From assembly GCF_003345525.1 (NCBI RefSeq), contig NZ_QQNH01000001.1, positions 1 to 64,000 of the forward strand: DNA of 64,000 nucleotides, given 5' to 3'. Source of the stretch: Pelagibacterium lacus (lineage in GTDB: Bacteria > Pseudomonadota > Alphaproteobacteria > Rhizobiales > Devosiaceae). The notes below the pieces were generated by a model that ran no database searches, was not told the DNA's origin, and saw only the letters and a program-made list of their open reading frames with translations. This document shows positions 8,427-17,173 of this stretch, one piece after another (positions within the stretch are counted from its first letter, which is position 1; each line of letters begins with the position of its first letter). A program made the translations under genes and the position numbers.

Positions 8427-9638
8427 ATGACCGACAGCCCGGAGACGGCAACCGCCCGGCAGGGCTCGGCGGCGGAAGTGTTTTGGGTGTTCCTCAAGCT
8501 CGGACTGACCTCGTTCGGCGGGCCCATCGCGCATCTGGGATATTTCCGCGCCGAACTGGTGGCGCGCCGCAAATGGATCGACGAGGCGGGGTTTGCCGAT
8601 ATCGTGGCGCTGTGCCAGTTCCTGCCCGGCCCGGCCTCGAGCCAGGTGGGCTTCGCCATGGGGCTGCTGCGGGCCGGCAAGGCGGGGGCGCTGGCCGCCT
8701 TCCTTGCCTTCACCCTCCCCTCGGCGCTGGCGATGCTGGCCTTCGCCTATGGCGCGGACCTGTTCGGCGGGCCGGTGGGCGGCAGCGTGATCGCCGGGCT
8801 CAAGGTGGTCGCGGTGGCCATTGTCGCCCAGGCGGTGTGGGGCATGGCGCGGACGCTGTGCCCAGATCGCGAGCGGGCGACGATCGCGCTGGCGGCGGCC
8901 ATTTTCGCCATCGCCATGGCCGGGGCCTTCGGGCAGGTGGCGGCGATCGCCATCGGGGCCGTGGCGGGTTTGATCTGGTGCCGCGGGGAGACGGCCGCGA
9001 CCTCCGGACGCCTCTCCTTCGGCATCTCGCGCCGGGTCGGGCTGGCCAGCCTGGCGCTGTTCGTGGTGCTGCTCATCGACCTGCCGGGGATGGCCGCCAG
9101 CGGCAATTGGCCGGCGCTGGCGCTGTTCGACGCCTTCTACCGCTCCGGCGCGCTGGTGTTCGGGGGCGGGCATGTGGTGCTGCCGCTGCTGGAGGCCGAA
9201 ACGGTGCGGACCGGCTGGGTATCGGCCGATGCCTTCCTCGCCGGCTATGGCGCGGCGCAGGCGGTGCCGGGACCGCTTTTCACCTTCGCGGCCTATCTCG
9301 GCGCCGTGCTCCAGCCGATGCCCAACGGAGTGTCCGGGGCGGCGCTGGCGCTGGCGGCGATCTTCCTGCCGGGGTTCCTGCTCCTCATCGGCGTGCTGCC
9401 GTTCTGGGACGGCCTGCGCGGCAATGGCGGGGCGCAGGCGCTGATGCGAGGCGCCAATGCGGCGGTGGTGGGTATTCTGGGCGCCGCGCTCTACGATCCG
9501 GTGTTCATCAGCGCCGTTGTCGGACCATCCTCGTTCGCGCTGGCCCTCACTTGCCTCGTGCTGCTGATGGCGTGGCGCGCGCCGCCCTGGCTGGTGGTGC
9601 TGGTGGGCGCGCTGGGCGGGGTGGTGCTCGGCCTGTGA
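8427..9638 (+). CDS. chrA: ChrA-family chromate transporter
   Basis: The protein has 403 residues and two CHR domains in tandem (about 20-190 and 215-400). Each is built of short hydrophobic helices with the family signatures 'SFGGPIAHLGYF', 'QFLPGPASSQ' and, in the second half, 'FGGGHVVLPLLE' and 'YGAAQAVPGPLFTFAAYLG'. The family exports chromate with sulfate-like antiport at the inner membrane; the substrate here is inferred from family membership. The second of two adjacent ATGs is taken as start because AGGAG lies 6 bases upstream of it. No chrB regulator is adjacent. Confidence 0.88.
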   Translation: MTDSPETATARQGSAAEVFWVFLKLGLTSFGGPIAHLGYFRAELVARRKWIDEAGFADIVALCQFLPGPASSQVGFAMGLLRAGKAGALAAFLAFTLPSALAMLAFAYGADLFGGPVGGSVIAGLKVVAVAIVAQAVWGMARTLCPDRERATIALAAAIFAIAMAGAFGQVAAIAIGAVAGLIWCRGETAATSGRLSFGISRRVGLASLALFVVLLIDLPGMAASGNWPALALFDAFYRSGALVFGGGHVVLPLLEAETVRTGWVSADAFLAGYGAAQAVPGPLFTFAAYLGAVLQPMPNGVSGAALALAAIFLPGFLLLIGVLPFWDGLRGNGGAQALMRGANAAVVGILGAALYDPVFISAVVGPSSFALALTCLVLLMAWRAPPWLVVLVGALGGVVLGL

Positions 9639-9649
9639 AGCCGGCGATG

Positions 9650-9671
9650 GATTTCCGCATGATGGGAAATC
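9650..9671 (+). terminator. Inverted repeat after chrA (weak terminator or operator)
   Basis: Arms GATTTCC (9650-9656) and GGAAATC (9665-9671) are separated by 8 bases and followed by ATTTT. The stem is short and AT-rich, so termination would be weak. It could equally be an operator for the downstream gene. Confidence 0.4.
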
Positions 9672-9741
9672 ATTTTAAAGTGGCGGCCCGGAGCGGCGCG
9701 ATGTGGTTCAAGGTGCCGGCACATCATTGGAGGACAGAACG

Positions 9742-10176
9742 ATGCAGAGCTTCAACCGGATCGATGTCGAGGATGCGCGCATCCTCATCGCGGGGGCGAC
9801 GGAGAAGGCGCGGGAGATCGGCGTGCCCATGTGCATCGCGGTGGTCGACGAATCGGGCAATCTGGTGGCCTTCGAGCGCATGACCGGGGGCAAGGTGACC
9901 AGCATCACCATCGCCATCGACAAGGCCTATACCGCCGCCGCCGCGAAAAAGGCGACCCATGAATATGGCGAGGCCAGCCAGCCCGGCAAGCCGGCCTATG
10001 GCATCAACGCGGCCATTGGCGGCCGGCTGATGGTGGTGGGCGGCGGCCTGCCGCTGGTGGTCGATGGCGAGACGGTGGGCGGCATCGGCATCAGCTCGGG
10101 CACGCCCGACCAGGACCGAAGCTGCGCCCAGGCCGGCATCGACGCCTTCCTGGCCCGCCACGCCAAGGCAAATTAG
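9742..10176 (+). CDS. GlcG/HbpS family heme-degrading-domain protein
   Basis: The 144-residue protein matches the GlcG/HbpS family (formerly DUF336). Signatures are 'AVVDESGNLVAFERM' (about 30-44), 'SITIAIDKAYTAA' and the Gly-rich C-terminal 'VVDGETVGGIGISSGTPDQD'. Some members bind heme or act as small redox sensors, others occur in glycolate operons; which applies here is unknown. The start at MQSFNRID is chosen for the GGAGGA ribosome site just upstream. It has no signal peptide, and its end overlaps the convergent gor gene by 4 bases. Confidence 0.85.
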   Translation: MQSFNRIDVEDARILIAGATEKAREIGVPMCIAVVDESGNLVAFERMTGGKVTSITIAIDKAYTAAAAKKATHEYGEASQPGKPAYGINAAIGGRLMVVGGGLPLVVDGETVGGIGISSGTPDQDRSCAQAGIDAFLARHAKAN

Positions 10177-11555
10177 GTCGGGTTCTGCTTCTTGCCGTCG
10201 ACGACGCGGTAGCTGGGCGCCTTGAAGGTAACCAGCTCCTCGGCGGCGGTGGGATGGACCGCGATGGCGCGGTCGAAATCGGCCTTGGTGGCGTTCATGC
10301 CCAGGGGGATGGCCACGAGCTGGATCATCTCCCCTGCCCCAGGCCCGAAGATGTGGCAGCCCAGAACCCGCCCGGTGGCGGTGTCGGTGATGAGCTTGAG
10401 CATCATCTTTTCCTGATTGGCCGACAGCGTGTTCACCATGGGGCGGAAGCGCGTGACATAGACGTCGATGGAGCGGTGGCGCGAGGCCGCTGCCTCCTCG
10501 GTGAGCCCCACCGTGCCGATTTCCGGCTCGGTGAACACGGCGGTGGGGATGAGGTCGTAGGGCACCGTGGTGGGGATGTCGTTGAACACCGTCTGGGCGA
10601 AGGCCGCGCCCTCGCGGATGGCCACGGGGGTCAGCGCCGCCCGGCCGGTGACGTCGCCCACCGCGTAGATCGAGGGCATGGAACTGCGCGAATAATCGTC
10701 CACCATCACGGCGCCGGACTGATCGAGCTTGACCCCGGTCTCCTCGAGGCCCAGCCCCGCGATATTGGGGCGGCGGCCGGTGGCGAACATGACGGCGTCG
10801 AAGGTGGCTTCCTCCCCATGGGAGAAGGAGACGCAGACCCCCTCGCCATCCTTGCGCAGGCGGGAGATGTTGTAGCCGTAGCGGAAGCGGATGCCGCGCT
10901 CCTGCATCGCCTCTTCCAGCCCCTCGCGCAGATCCTTGTCGAAGCCGCGCAGGATCTTGTCGCCGCGATAGACCAGCGTGGTATCGACCCCCAGCCCCCG
11001 GAAGATGGTGGCGAATTCGACGGCGATATAGCCGCCGCCCTCGACGAGGATGGTGCGGGGCAGCTCTTCGAGATGGAAGGCCTCGTTGGAGGTGATGGCG
11101 AGATCGGCGCCTTCGATGGAGGGCTTGAAGGGCGTGCCGCCGGTGGCGATGAGGATGTTTTTCGCTTCCAGCGTCTCCCCGGTGGAGAGTTTCACGCTGT
11201 TGGGCCCGGTCACCGTGGCGCGCGCGTGATAGAGGGTGACGCCGGCTCCGTCGAGCAGGGTCTCGTAGATGCGTTCGAGCCGGGCGATTTCCTTGTCCTT
11301 GTTGGCCAATAGCGTCTTCCAGTCGAAGGAGGCCTCGACGGACCAGCCGAAGCTCTCGGCGATGTCGAACATCTCGCCGAAGCGCGAGGCATAGACGAAG
11401 AGCTTCTTGGGCACGCAGCCGCGGATGACGCAGGTGCCGCCGAAGCGGTATTCCTCCACGATGGCCACGCGGGCGCCCATCTGGGACGACATGCGCGCGG
11501 CCCGGACGCCGCCCGAGCCGCCACCGATCACGACCAGATCAAAAACTTCGCTCAT
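10173..11555 (-). CDS. gor: Glutathione-disulfide reductase
   Basis: This 460-residue pyridine nucleotide-disulfide oxidoreductase reduces oxidised glutathione with NADPH in the cytosol (EC 1.8.1.7). It has the FAD-binding 'VVIGGGSGGVRAA', the redox-active disulfide in 'GGTCVIRGCVPKK' (about residues 38-50) and a second Rossmann motif around 'ILVEGGGYIAVE'. The C-terminal catalytic His-Glu pair is in 'AVHPTAAEE'. It stands alone between the DUF2059 terminator and the convergent GlcG-type gene. The rpiA/DUF2059/gor neighbourhood is conserved in rhizobia. Confidence 0.95.
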   Translation of the reverse strand: MSEVFDLVVIGGGSGGVRAARMSSQMGARVAIVEEYRFGGTCVIRGCVPKKLFVYASRFGEMFDIAESFGWSVEASFDWKTLLANKDKEIARLERIYETLLDGAGVTLYHARATVTGPNSVKLSTGETLEAKNILIATGGTPFKPSIEGADLAITSNEAFHLEELPRTILVEGGGYIAVEFATIFRGLGVDTTLVYRGDKILRGFDKDLREGLEEAMQERGIRFRYGYNISRLRKDGEGVCVSFSHGEEATFDAVMFATGRRPNIAGLGLEETGVKLDQSGAVMVDDYSRSSMPSIYAVGDVTGRAALTPVAIREGAAFAQTVFNDIPTTVPYDLIPTAVFTEPEIGTVGLTEEAAASRHRSIDVYVTRFRPMVNTLSANQEKMMLKLITDTATGRVLGCHIFGPGAGEMIQLVAIPLGMNATKADFDRAIAVHPTAAEELVTFKAPSYRVVDGKKQNPT

Positions 11556-11611
11556 GTGGAGGCCCCTCTATGCTGATGCTTCGAGGTCACCATATAGGCG
11601 GGCGCGGCAGA

Positions 11612-11642
11612 CAAAAAAACCCCCGTCCGGCAGGACGGGGGC
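11612..11642 (-). terminator. Rho-independent terminator of the DUF2059 gene
   Basis: A perfect 9-bp GC stem CCCCCGTCC / GGACGGGGG with a TGCC loop is followed on the minus strand by seven T residues. It is located 23 bases beyond the DUF2059 stop. Confidence 0.92.
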
Positions 11643-11664
11643 CATGGGGTCGGAACGCCGCAGT

Positions 11665-12234
11665 CTACTGCGCCGGGGCCTCTTCGCCTTCGCCGGCGGC
11701 AGCGTCGTCCTCGGGCGCGGGGGCGTTGAAGCCCTGATTGCGCAGTTCGGCGCGCACGCGGCTCAGGAACTCGTTGGAGGTGTTGCGGCTCCACACGGCG
11801 AGGACGGTCTGCAGGTCCTCGTTGATGCCGGCGTTCTGGCCGAGCAGCTTGCGGCCGACATCGCTTTCGTAGAATTCGATGATCTCGGTGAGTTCCTCGG
11901 TCGAGAAGCGGATGGCGTAGATGCGCGCGAACTGGTTGTAGAGCGGATCGCGGTTGAGCAGGTAGCCGTCATAGACGGTCTGCAGCGCGTTGATCAGGGG
12001 CTCGCGCAGGGAGGGATCTTCCTGGATCAAAAGGCGCATGACCTGCAGGCCCATCTCGATGAGCGTGCGCTCATAGAGCTGGGCGGAATCGGTCATGTCC
12101 ACATATTGCCGCGCGGCGGCCAGATGCTCGGGCGAGATTTCCTGCTGCGCCTGGAGGGGCGCGGCCGAAACCAGCACGGTGCCGGAAAGAAGGATCGCCG
12201 CGGTCAGCCGGCGCAGAGTGGGCAGAAAGGTCAT
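11665..12234 (-). CDS. DUF2059 domain-containing exported protein
   Basis: The 189-residue protein has an N-terminal signal peptide (hydrophobic 10-25, ending PLQAQ). An all-helical DUF2059 domain follows (about 35-165), with the family pattern 'LIEMGLQVMRLL ... EELTEIIEFYESDVGRKLL', and an acidic Ala/Glu tail closes the protein. Periplasmic location is inferred and the function is unknown. It follows rpiA with only 23 bases between, so the two are probably co-transcribed and end at the terminator at 11612-11642. Confidence 0.85.
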   Translation of the reverse strand: MTFLPTLRRLTAAILLSGTVLVSAAPLQAQQEISPEHLAAARQYVDMTDSAQLYERTLIEMGLQVMRLLIQEDPSLREPLINALQTVYDGYLLNRDPLYNQFARIYAIRFSTEELTEIIEFYESDVGRKLLGQNAGINEDLQTVLAVWSRNTSNEFLSRVRAELRNQGFNAPAPEDDAAAGEGEEAPAQ

Positions 12235-12257
12235 GTGCGGTCCCTTGATCGAATGGA

Positions 12258-12962
12258 TTATGGTTTGGCGTGGCCCGAAAGCCGGATGGTCCCTGAAACA
12301 CTAGCCAAATACGCTTCCGAACACAAACCGATGAACAGTCCATGCTGGACGACACCGGGGATTTCCAGCAGGGCGCCCGAAAGCGCTTCTGCGTCCGAAA
12401 TACGGCCAAAAGATGCATCGATGATGTGGTGCCCGCCATCGGTCAGCAGCGCCGTTCCATCGGGCTTGCGGCGCAGGGCGTGGCCGCCTTCGGCGCCGAA
12501 ACGCGCCATCGCCTCACCGATGGCCCGCGCGGTGGCGGCAAGGCCGAAGGGATTGACCTCGATGGGGAGCGGAAACCGCCCCAGCGTCTCGACCAGTTTC
12601 GAATCGTCGGCGATGACCACCATGCGCTCGGAGGCGGCGGCGACGATCTTTTCGCGCAGCAGCGCCGCGCCGCCGCCCTTGATGAGGCGGAACGCGCCAT
12701 CGATCTCGTCAGTGCCGTCGATGGTGACGTCGAGGCGGTCGATCTCCTCGAGCGTGGTCAGCGGAATAGCGAGGCCGCGAGCCTGAGCGGCGGTGGCCTC
12801 GGACGTGGGAACGCAGAGGCACTGGAAGCCGCGCGCCACTTCTGCGCCGAGAAGATCGACGAAATGGCGGGCGGTCGAGCCTGTTCCGAGGCCGATGCGC
12901 ATGCCGGAGCTGATTTCGCCCATGGCCGCTTCGGCCGCCTTGCGCTTGAGTTCTTCGCTCAT
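12258..12962 (-). CDS. rpiA: Ribose-5-phosphate isomerase A
   Basis: This enzyme interconverts ribose 5-phosphate and ribulose 5-phosphate in the pentose phosphate pathway (EC 5.3.1.6). The 234 residues include '[15 protein letters not shown]' (phosphate loop), '[11 protein letters not shown]' with the catalytic Asp, '[14 protein letters not shown]' and 'NPFGLAAT'. The start MSEELKRK is chosen over an in-frame upstream ATG because RpiA proteins begin here. It is followed closely by the DUF2059 gene on the same strand and is divergent from moaA. Confidence 0.95.
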   Translation of the reverse strand: MSEELKRKAAEAAMGEISSGMRIGLGTGSTARHFVDLLGAEVARGFQCLCVPTSEATAAQARGLAIPLTTLEEIDRLDVTIDGTDEIDGAFRLIKGGGAALLREKIVAAASERMVVIADDSKLVETLGRFPLPIEVNPFGLAATARAIGEAMARFGAEGGHALRRKPDGTALLTDGGHHIIDASFGRISDAEALSGALLEIPGVVQHGLFIGLCSEAYLASVSGTIRLSGHAKP

Positions 12963-13096
12963 GACTATTCCCTGCTTGGATCTCACCCCCAAGAACGGCA
13001 GATGCGGCGCTCTGTCAACGCATCGAAAGTCGGTTGCAGAGGCCAATTTGCCCGCCATGCTTTCGCCGGGCGCCGGGAATGACTATATTGGGGCCC

Positions 13097-14116
13097 ATGA
13101 CAGCCCAGACGCCCCTTTCCCAGCGCCCCCTCGTCGATACGTTCGGCCGGCACGTCACCTATCTGCGGGTGTCGGTGACCGATCGCTGCGATTTCCGCTG
13201 CACCTATTGCATGGGCGAGGACATGGTGTTCCTGCCCAAGAGCGAAGTGCTGAGCTTTGAGGAAATCCAGGAGGTGATCGGCGCCTTCGTGGCGCGCGGG
13301 GTGCGCAAGGTGCGCCTCACCGGCGGCGAGCCGCTGGTGCGCCGGGACATCATGAAGCTGATCGAGACCCTCTCGGCCACCCATCTGGCCAGCGGGGCGA
13401 TCGACGAATTGACGCTGACCACCAATGGCAGCCAGCTGTCGCGGCACGCGCAAAGGCTGGCCGAACTGGGCATCAGGCGCATCAACGTCTCGCTCGACAC
13501 GCTGGATCGGGAAAAGTTCACGGCCATCACGCGGCGGGGCCGGCTGGAGCAGGTGCTGGAGGGGATCGCGGCCGCCCGCGCCGCAGGGCTGGCCATCAAG
13601 CTCAACATGGTGGCGATGAAGAACGTCAACGAGGACGAGATCATCCCCATGCTCGAATGGGCGCATGGGGAGGGGTACGAGCTGACGCTGATCGAGGAGA
13701 TGCCGCTGGGCGAGGTGGCGGGGGACCGGGTCGACACCCATTTGTCGCTGCGCAGCGTGCGCGACCGCATCGCCGAGCGCTACACCCTCACCCGAATCGC
13801 CAAGCGCACCGGCGGGCCGGCCCGCTATGTGACGGTGGAGGAAACCGGCGGGACAATCGGGTTCATCACGCCGCTGAGCCACAATTTCTGCGAAAGCTGC
13901 AACCGGGTGCGCCTCACCTGCACCGGCCAACTCTATATGTGCCTCGGCCAGGAGGACCGGGTCGACCTGCGGCGGGCGCTGCGCGAGGGCGGCCGCGAGG
14001 GCCTCGATGCGGCGCTGGAGCGGGCGATGATCCTCAAGCCCAAGGGGCACGACTTCGTCATCGAGCGCCGCAGCGCCCCGGCCGTGGGGCGCCACATGTC
14101 GGTGACCGGAGGGTAG
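13097..14116 (+). CDS. moaA: GTP 3',8-cyclase MoaA (molybdenum cofactor biosynthesis)
   Basis: This radical-SAM enzyme performs the first step of molybdopterin synthesis, turning GTP into 3',8-cyclo-GTP (EC 4.1.99.22). It has the N-terminal cluster motif C31-x3-C35-x2-C38 ('[11 protein letters not shown]'), the SAM-binding 'LTGGEPLVR' and the C-terminal cluster Cys set in '[12 protein letters not shown]...MC'. It also has the essential C-terminal Gly-Gly tail. The 339-residue length is normal. The start at MTAQTP is favoured, but an in-frame ATG 18 bases upstream cannot be excluded. No other moa gene is nearby, as is common in alphaproteobacteria. Confidence 0.95.
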   Translation: MTAQTPLSQRPLVDTFGRHVTYLRVSVTDRCDFRCTYCMGEDMVFLPKSEVLSFEEIQEVIGAFVARGVRKVRLTGGEPLVRRDIMKLIETLSATHLASGAIDELTLTTNGSQLSRHAQRLAELGIRRINVSLDTLDREKFTAITRRGRLEQVLEGIAAARAAGLAIKLNMVAMKNVNEDEIIPMLEWAHGEGYELTLIEEMPLGEVAGDRVDTHLSLRSVRDRIAERYTLTRIAKRTGGPARYVTVEETGGTIGFITPLSHNFCESCNRVRLTCTGQLYMCLGQEDRVDLRRALREGGREGLDAALERAMILKPKGHDFVIERRSAPAVGRHMSVTGG

Positions 14117-14127
14117 CCTTCCTTTAT

Positions 14128-14155
14128 CGCGTTTTACGAACCGGAAACGCGTTTA
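14128..14155. terminator. Bidirectional terminator between moaA and the Lrp gene
   Basis: Inverted arms CGCGTTT (14128-14134) and AAACGCG (14145-14151) lie between convergent genes. TTTATT follows on the plus strand and A/T-rich bases follow on the minus strand. Confidence 0.65.
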
Positions 14156-14626
14156 TTCCACCACCGCGTATTCGAGCGGCAGGGCGGTGGTGTATTTGAT
14201 CTGCTCCATGGCGAAGGACGAGCTGACATCGGTGAGCGCGATGCGGGCGATCAGCTTCTTGTAGAAGATGTCATAGGCCTGGATCGAGGGCACCACGACC
14301 CGCAGGAGATAATCCACGTCGCCGCTCATTCGGTAGAATTCGACCACTTCGGTGAAGTCCTCGACGATGCCGGCGAACTTGCGCAGCCAGGCATCGTTGT
14401 GCTCATTGGTCTTGACCGCGACGAAGACGGTGACGCCCGCATTGACCTTTTCGGGATCGAGCACGGCGACCCGGCGCCGGATGACCCCCTCCTCCTCCAT
14501 CTTCTGGATGCGCCGCCAGCAGGGGGTGGTGGACAGCCCCACCTTGCGGCCGATTTCAGCAACCGGCATCGTGGCATCCTTCTGGAGAAGTTGAAGAATC
14601 TTACGATCCAGCTTGTCGAGCGCCAT
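14153..14626 (-). CDS. Lrp/AsnC family transcriptional regulator
   Basis: The 157-residue regulator has an N-terminal winged-helix HTH ('LDRKILQLLQKDATMPVAEI... LSTTPCWRRIQKMEEEGVI', about 5-45) and a C-terminal RAM/AsnC ligand-binding domain with 'GDVDYLLRVVVPSIQAYDIFYKKL'. This family senses amino acids. The target is not evident because no amino-acid gene is divergent from it; the neighbour across 306 bases is a histidine kinase. It has a strong ribosome site (AAGGAGG) before the ATG. Confidence 0.9.
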   Translation of the reverse strand: MALDKLDRKILQLLQKDATMPVAEIGRKVGLSTTPCWRRIQKMEEEGVIRRRVAVLDPEKVNAGVTVFVAVKTNEHNDAWLRKFAGIVEDFTEVVEFYRMSGDVDYLLRVVVPSIQAYDIFYKKLIARIALTDVSSSFAMEQIKYTTALPLEYAVVE

Positions 14627-14932
14627 TGCGCAGCCTCCTTGGAATACAATTTCTAATTTTCAGCAATATTGCTCGGAGAAACGCAAAATCATCCGTTATC
14701 GCGGCGCATTTGAGGGTACGATGTTGCTTATGTCAAGCTGAGGCGCCGATTAACCCCCGTCCCTCCCGCGGCCCGGTTTTCCGGGCCGCGCCGGACGCTA
14801 TGGTGAAGATGATGCTAAACCGCGCCGCGCCCTCAACCCGCTGTTAACCACGCACGGCCTAACTTTGAAGCTCGCGTACGGATCGAGGGTATTTCGGTCC
14901 GATGAGTTAGTGGTAGTGTAACGAGTTCCTGC
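14627..14932. other. Divergent intergenic region with a perfect hairpin
   Basis: This 306-base gap separates the Lrp gene and the histidine kinase gene. It contains a perfect 10-bp GC stem, CGCGGCCCGG / CCGGGCCGCG, with a TTTT loop (14767-14790), lacking a T-run and so not a standard terminator. The Lrp-proximal part (14640-14740) is AT-richer and probably holds that gene's promoter and self-operator. No ORF, tRNA or small RNA could be supported. Confidence 0.55.
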
Positions 14933-16459
14933 ATGGCCCCCAGCCCGACCAGCCGAGCAGCGGAAGCACCGCGTCCTTCGCGCGAACCGCGCAGAACCGT
15001 GCAGCGTGCCGTCCTCGACGCGCGGCAGAAACTGACGTCGAGCTCCGGCACCCGCTCCACCTTCGATTTCGAGCTTCTCGACGATTACGCCAAGGCGCGG
15101 CTGACCAGCGTGGTCCCGACCCTGCTCCTGGTCGCCATCCTGTCGCTGGCGGCGGTGCTGTGGATACCGGCCACCACGGTGGTCGTGTGGGCCAGCGTGG
15201 TCGGGGTCTCCAATCTCGGGGTCACGCTGATCAGCCGCCGCTTCCGGGCGAGCCATGGCAAGAAGTTCGATCCCAAACGCTGGACGCGGACCTTCGTCAC
15301 CGCCGAAACCGTCAACGGGCTGGCCTGGGCCACCCTGCCGGTGCTGGCCATTTCCGGCGGCGGGCAGGACATCGAGGTGATCATCTTCGCCATGCTGCTG
15401 GTGGGGATCGCCGCCAATGCGGTGGCGACCCGCACCCTGCCCTCGGCCACGCTGGCGGCGACCTTTCCCGGCACGGTGAGCGTCGCGATCATGCTGACGC
15501 TGTCGGGCGGCACGCTCAACTACGCCATGTCGGTGGTGGTCATCGGGGCGTTCTTCTTCTTTCTGTTCCTCACGCGGCAATTGCACAAATCCGAGATCGT
15601 CAACCTCGAACACCAATGGGAAAAGGACGCGCTGATCCTCGAATTGCAGGAAGCGCGGACCATGTCGGACGAGGCACGGCGCGAGGCGGAGCAGGCCAGT
15701 ATCGCCAAGTCGCGTTTCCTGGCCACCATGAGCCATGAACTGCGCACGCCGCTCAACGCGATCATCGGCTTTTCCGAGGTGCTGAAATCGGAGCTGCTGG
15801 GCCCGCATGGGGTGGCGCAGTACAAGGAATATGCCGGGGACATCCATGCCAGCGGCCAGCACCTGCTCAACCTCATCAACGAATTGCTGGACCTCTCGCG
15901 CATCGAGGCAGGCAAATACGATCTGACCGAGGAGGCGATCAGCCTCATCGACATCGCCGACGATTGCCGCCGCATGCTCGACATCAGGGCGCGGACCAAG
16001 AGCATCGACCTGCACTTCGAGGCGCCGGACAGCCTCGCCAAGATCTGGGGCGACGAGCGCTCGGTGCGCCAGGTGGTGCTGAACCTGCTCTCCAATGCCA
16101 TCAAGTTCACCCCGCAATCGGGCAAGATCGTGCTCTCGGTGGGGCGCAGCCCGGATGGCGGGCAGTTCATCTCGGTGATCGACAACGGCCCCGGCATCCC
16201 CGAGGACGAGATCGAGACCGTGCTGTCCTCGTTCGGACAGGGCTCGCTCGCCCACAAGACGGCGGAACAGGGGGCCGGGCTTGGCCTGCCGATCGTGCAG
16301 CGCATCATGGAGCTGCATCAGGGCCGGTTCGACCTGTTTTCCAAGCTGCGCTTCGGCACCGAGGTGATCGCCACCTTCCCGCGCGCCCGCGTCATGGAAG
16401 GCATGGCGCCGGTGGTCGAGACGCGCAACCGGCTCGAAATCTATTCCGAAGCGTCCTGA
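14933..16459 (+). CDS. Membrane sensor histidine kinase (PleC/DivJ/PdhS-like H-box)
   Basis: This 508-residue kinase has a basic, Pro-rich N-terminus and six or so membrane helices (about 58-215) without a periplasmic sensor domain. A short coiled linker follows, then the HisKA domain with phospho-acceptor H268 in 'SHELRTPLNAIIGFSEV'. The HATPase domain has N-box 'NLLSNAIKF' and G-box 'DNGPGIP'. The H-box wording is that of the alphaproteobacterial cell-cycle kinases acting on DivK/PleD, so a role in polar development is possible but not proven. No response regulator is adjacent. Its stop lies 15 bases from the convergent GST gene. Confidence 0.85.
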   Translation: MAPSPTSRAAEAPRPSREPRRTVQRAVLDARQKLTSSSGTRSTFDFELLDDYAKARLTSVVPTLLLVAILSLAAVLWIPATTVVVWASVVGVSNLGVTLISRRFRASHGKKFDPKRWTRTFVTAETVNGLAWATLPVLAISGGGQDIEVIIFAMLLVGIAANAVATRTLPSATLAATFPGTVSVAIMLTLSGGTLNYAMSVVVIGAFFFFLFLTRQLHKSEIVNLEHQWEKDALILELQEARTMSDEARREAEQASIAKSRFLATMSHELRTPLNAIIGFSEVLKSELLGPHGVAQYKEYAGDIHASGQHLLNLINELLDLSRIEAGKYDLTEEAISLIDIADDCRRMLDIRARTKSIDLHFEAPDSLAKIWGDERSVRQVVLNLLSNAIKFTPQSGKIVLSVGRSPDGGQFISVIDNGPGIPEDEIETVLSSFGQGSLAHKTAEQGAGLGLPIVQRIMELHQGRFDLFSKLRFGTEVIATFPRARVMEGMAPVVETRNRLEIYSEAS

Positions 16460-16474
16460 CGCAGCGGGCGCCCC

Positions 16475-17161
16475 TCAAACGGCCCGCAAATCCTCGGTGA
16501 GCGTGCCCATTTGCGCAATCTCGGCGTCATGGGGATCGTCGCGCAGGGTTTCGGCCAGGGCGGCGCGATACCAGTCCTGCATGGCGGGCAGCGCGCGCAG
16601 GCGTTCGGCATAGGCCATGGCCGCCGGGCCGAGATCGAGCCCATAGCTCAGGATACGGAAGGCCACGGGGCAGAAAAAGGCGTCGACCGCCATGAATTCC
16701 CCACCGGCGAGGAAGGGGCCGCCGAAGCGGTCGAGGCCATCGGCCCAGAGCTCTTCGAGCCGGGCCAGATCCCCGGCCAGCTCCGCCTTGCGATGGTCGA
16801 AAAGCTCCACCCGCACCCCGACATTCATGCCGCAAATGGTGCGCAGGCTGGAAAAGCCCGAATGCATTTCGGCCGAGGCCGAGCGCGCCCAGGCGCGGGC
16901 GGCGCGATCGGCGGGCCAGACCCGGGGATGGTCCTCGGCCACATATTCGGCGATGGCGAGGGAATCCCAGACGGTCACCGCGCCATCGACGAGGCACGGC
17001 ACCAGCCCGGTGGGCGAAAAGCGGCGGAAGGCCTCGCGGCTCGACCCTTGCAGGAAGGGCACGAAGCGCTCCTCAAACGCGATGTCCAGGGTCCTGAGCA
17101 GAACCCAGGGGCGCAGCGACCAGGAGGAATAATTCTTGTTGGCGATATAGAGGGCATACAT
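16475..17161 (-). CDS. Glutathione S-transferase family protein
   Basis: The 228-residue cytosolic protein has a thioredoxin-like N-terminal domain with 'NKNYSSWSLRPWVLLR' (Ser/Tyr near residues 9-12 as candidate catalytic residues). It has the GSH-binding 'TGLVPCLVDG...VWDSLAIAEYVAE' and an all-helical C-terminal domain (about 90-215). Substrate is unknown. An ATG preceded by AAGGAG at 8 bases is taken as the start rather than an upstream in-frame GTG. It lies 12 bases downstream of the cobT stop on the same strand and is probably co-transcribed. Confidence 0.88.
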   Translation of the reverse strand: MYALYIANKNYSSWSLRPWVLLRTLDIAFEERFVPFLQGSSREAFRRFSPTGLVPCLVDGAVTVWDSLAIAEYVAEDHPRVWPADRAARAWARSASAEMHSGFSSLRTICGMNVGVRVELFDHRKAELAGDLARLEELWADGLDRFGGPFLAGGEFMAVDAFFCPVAFRILSYGLDLGPAAMAYAERLRALPAMQDWYRAALAETLRDDPHDAEIAQMGTLTEDLRAV

Positions 17162-17173
17162 GGGAAGCACTCC

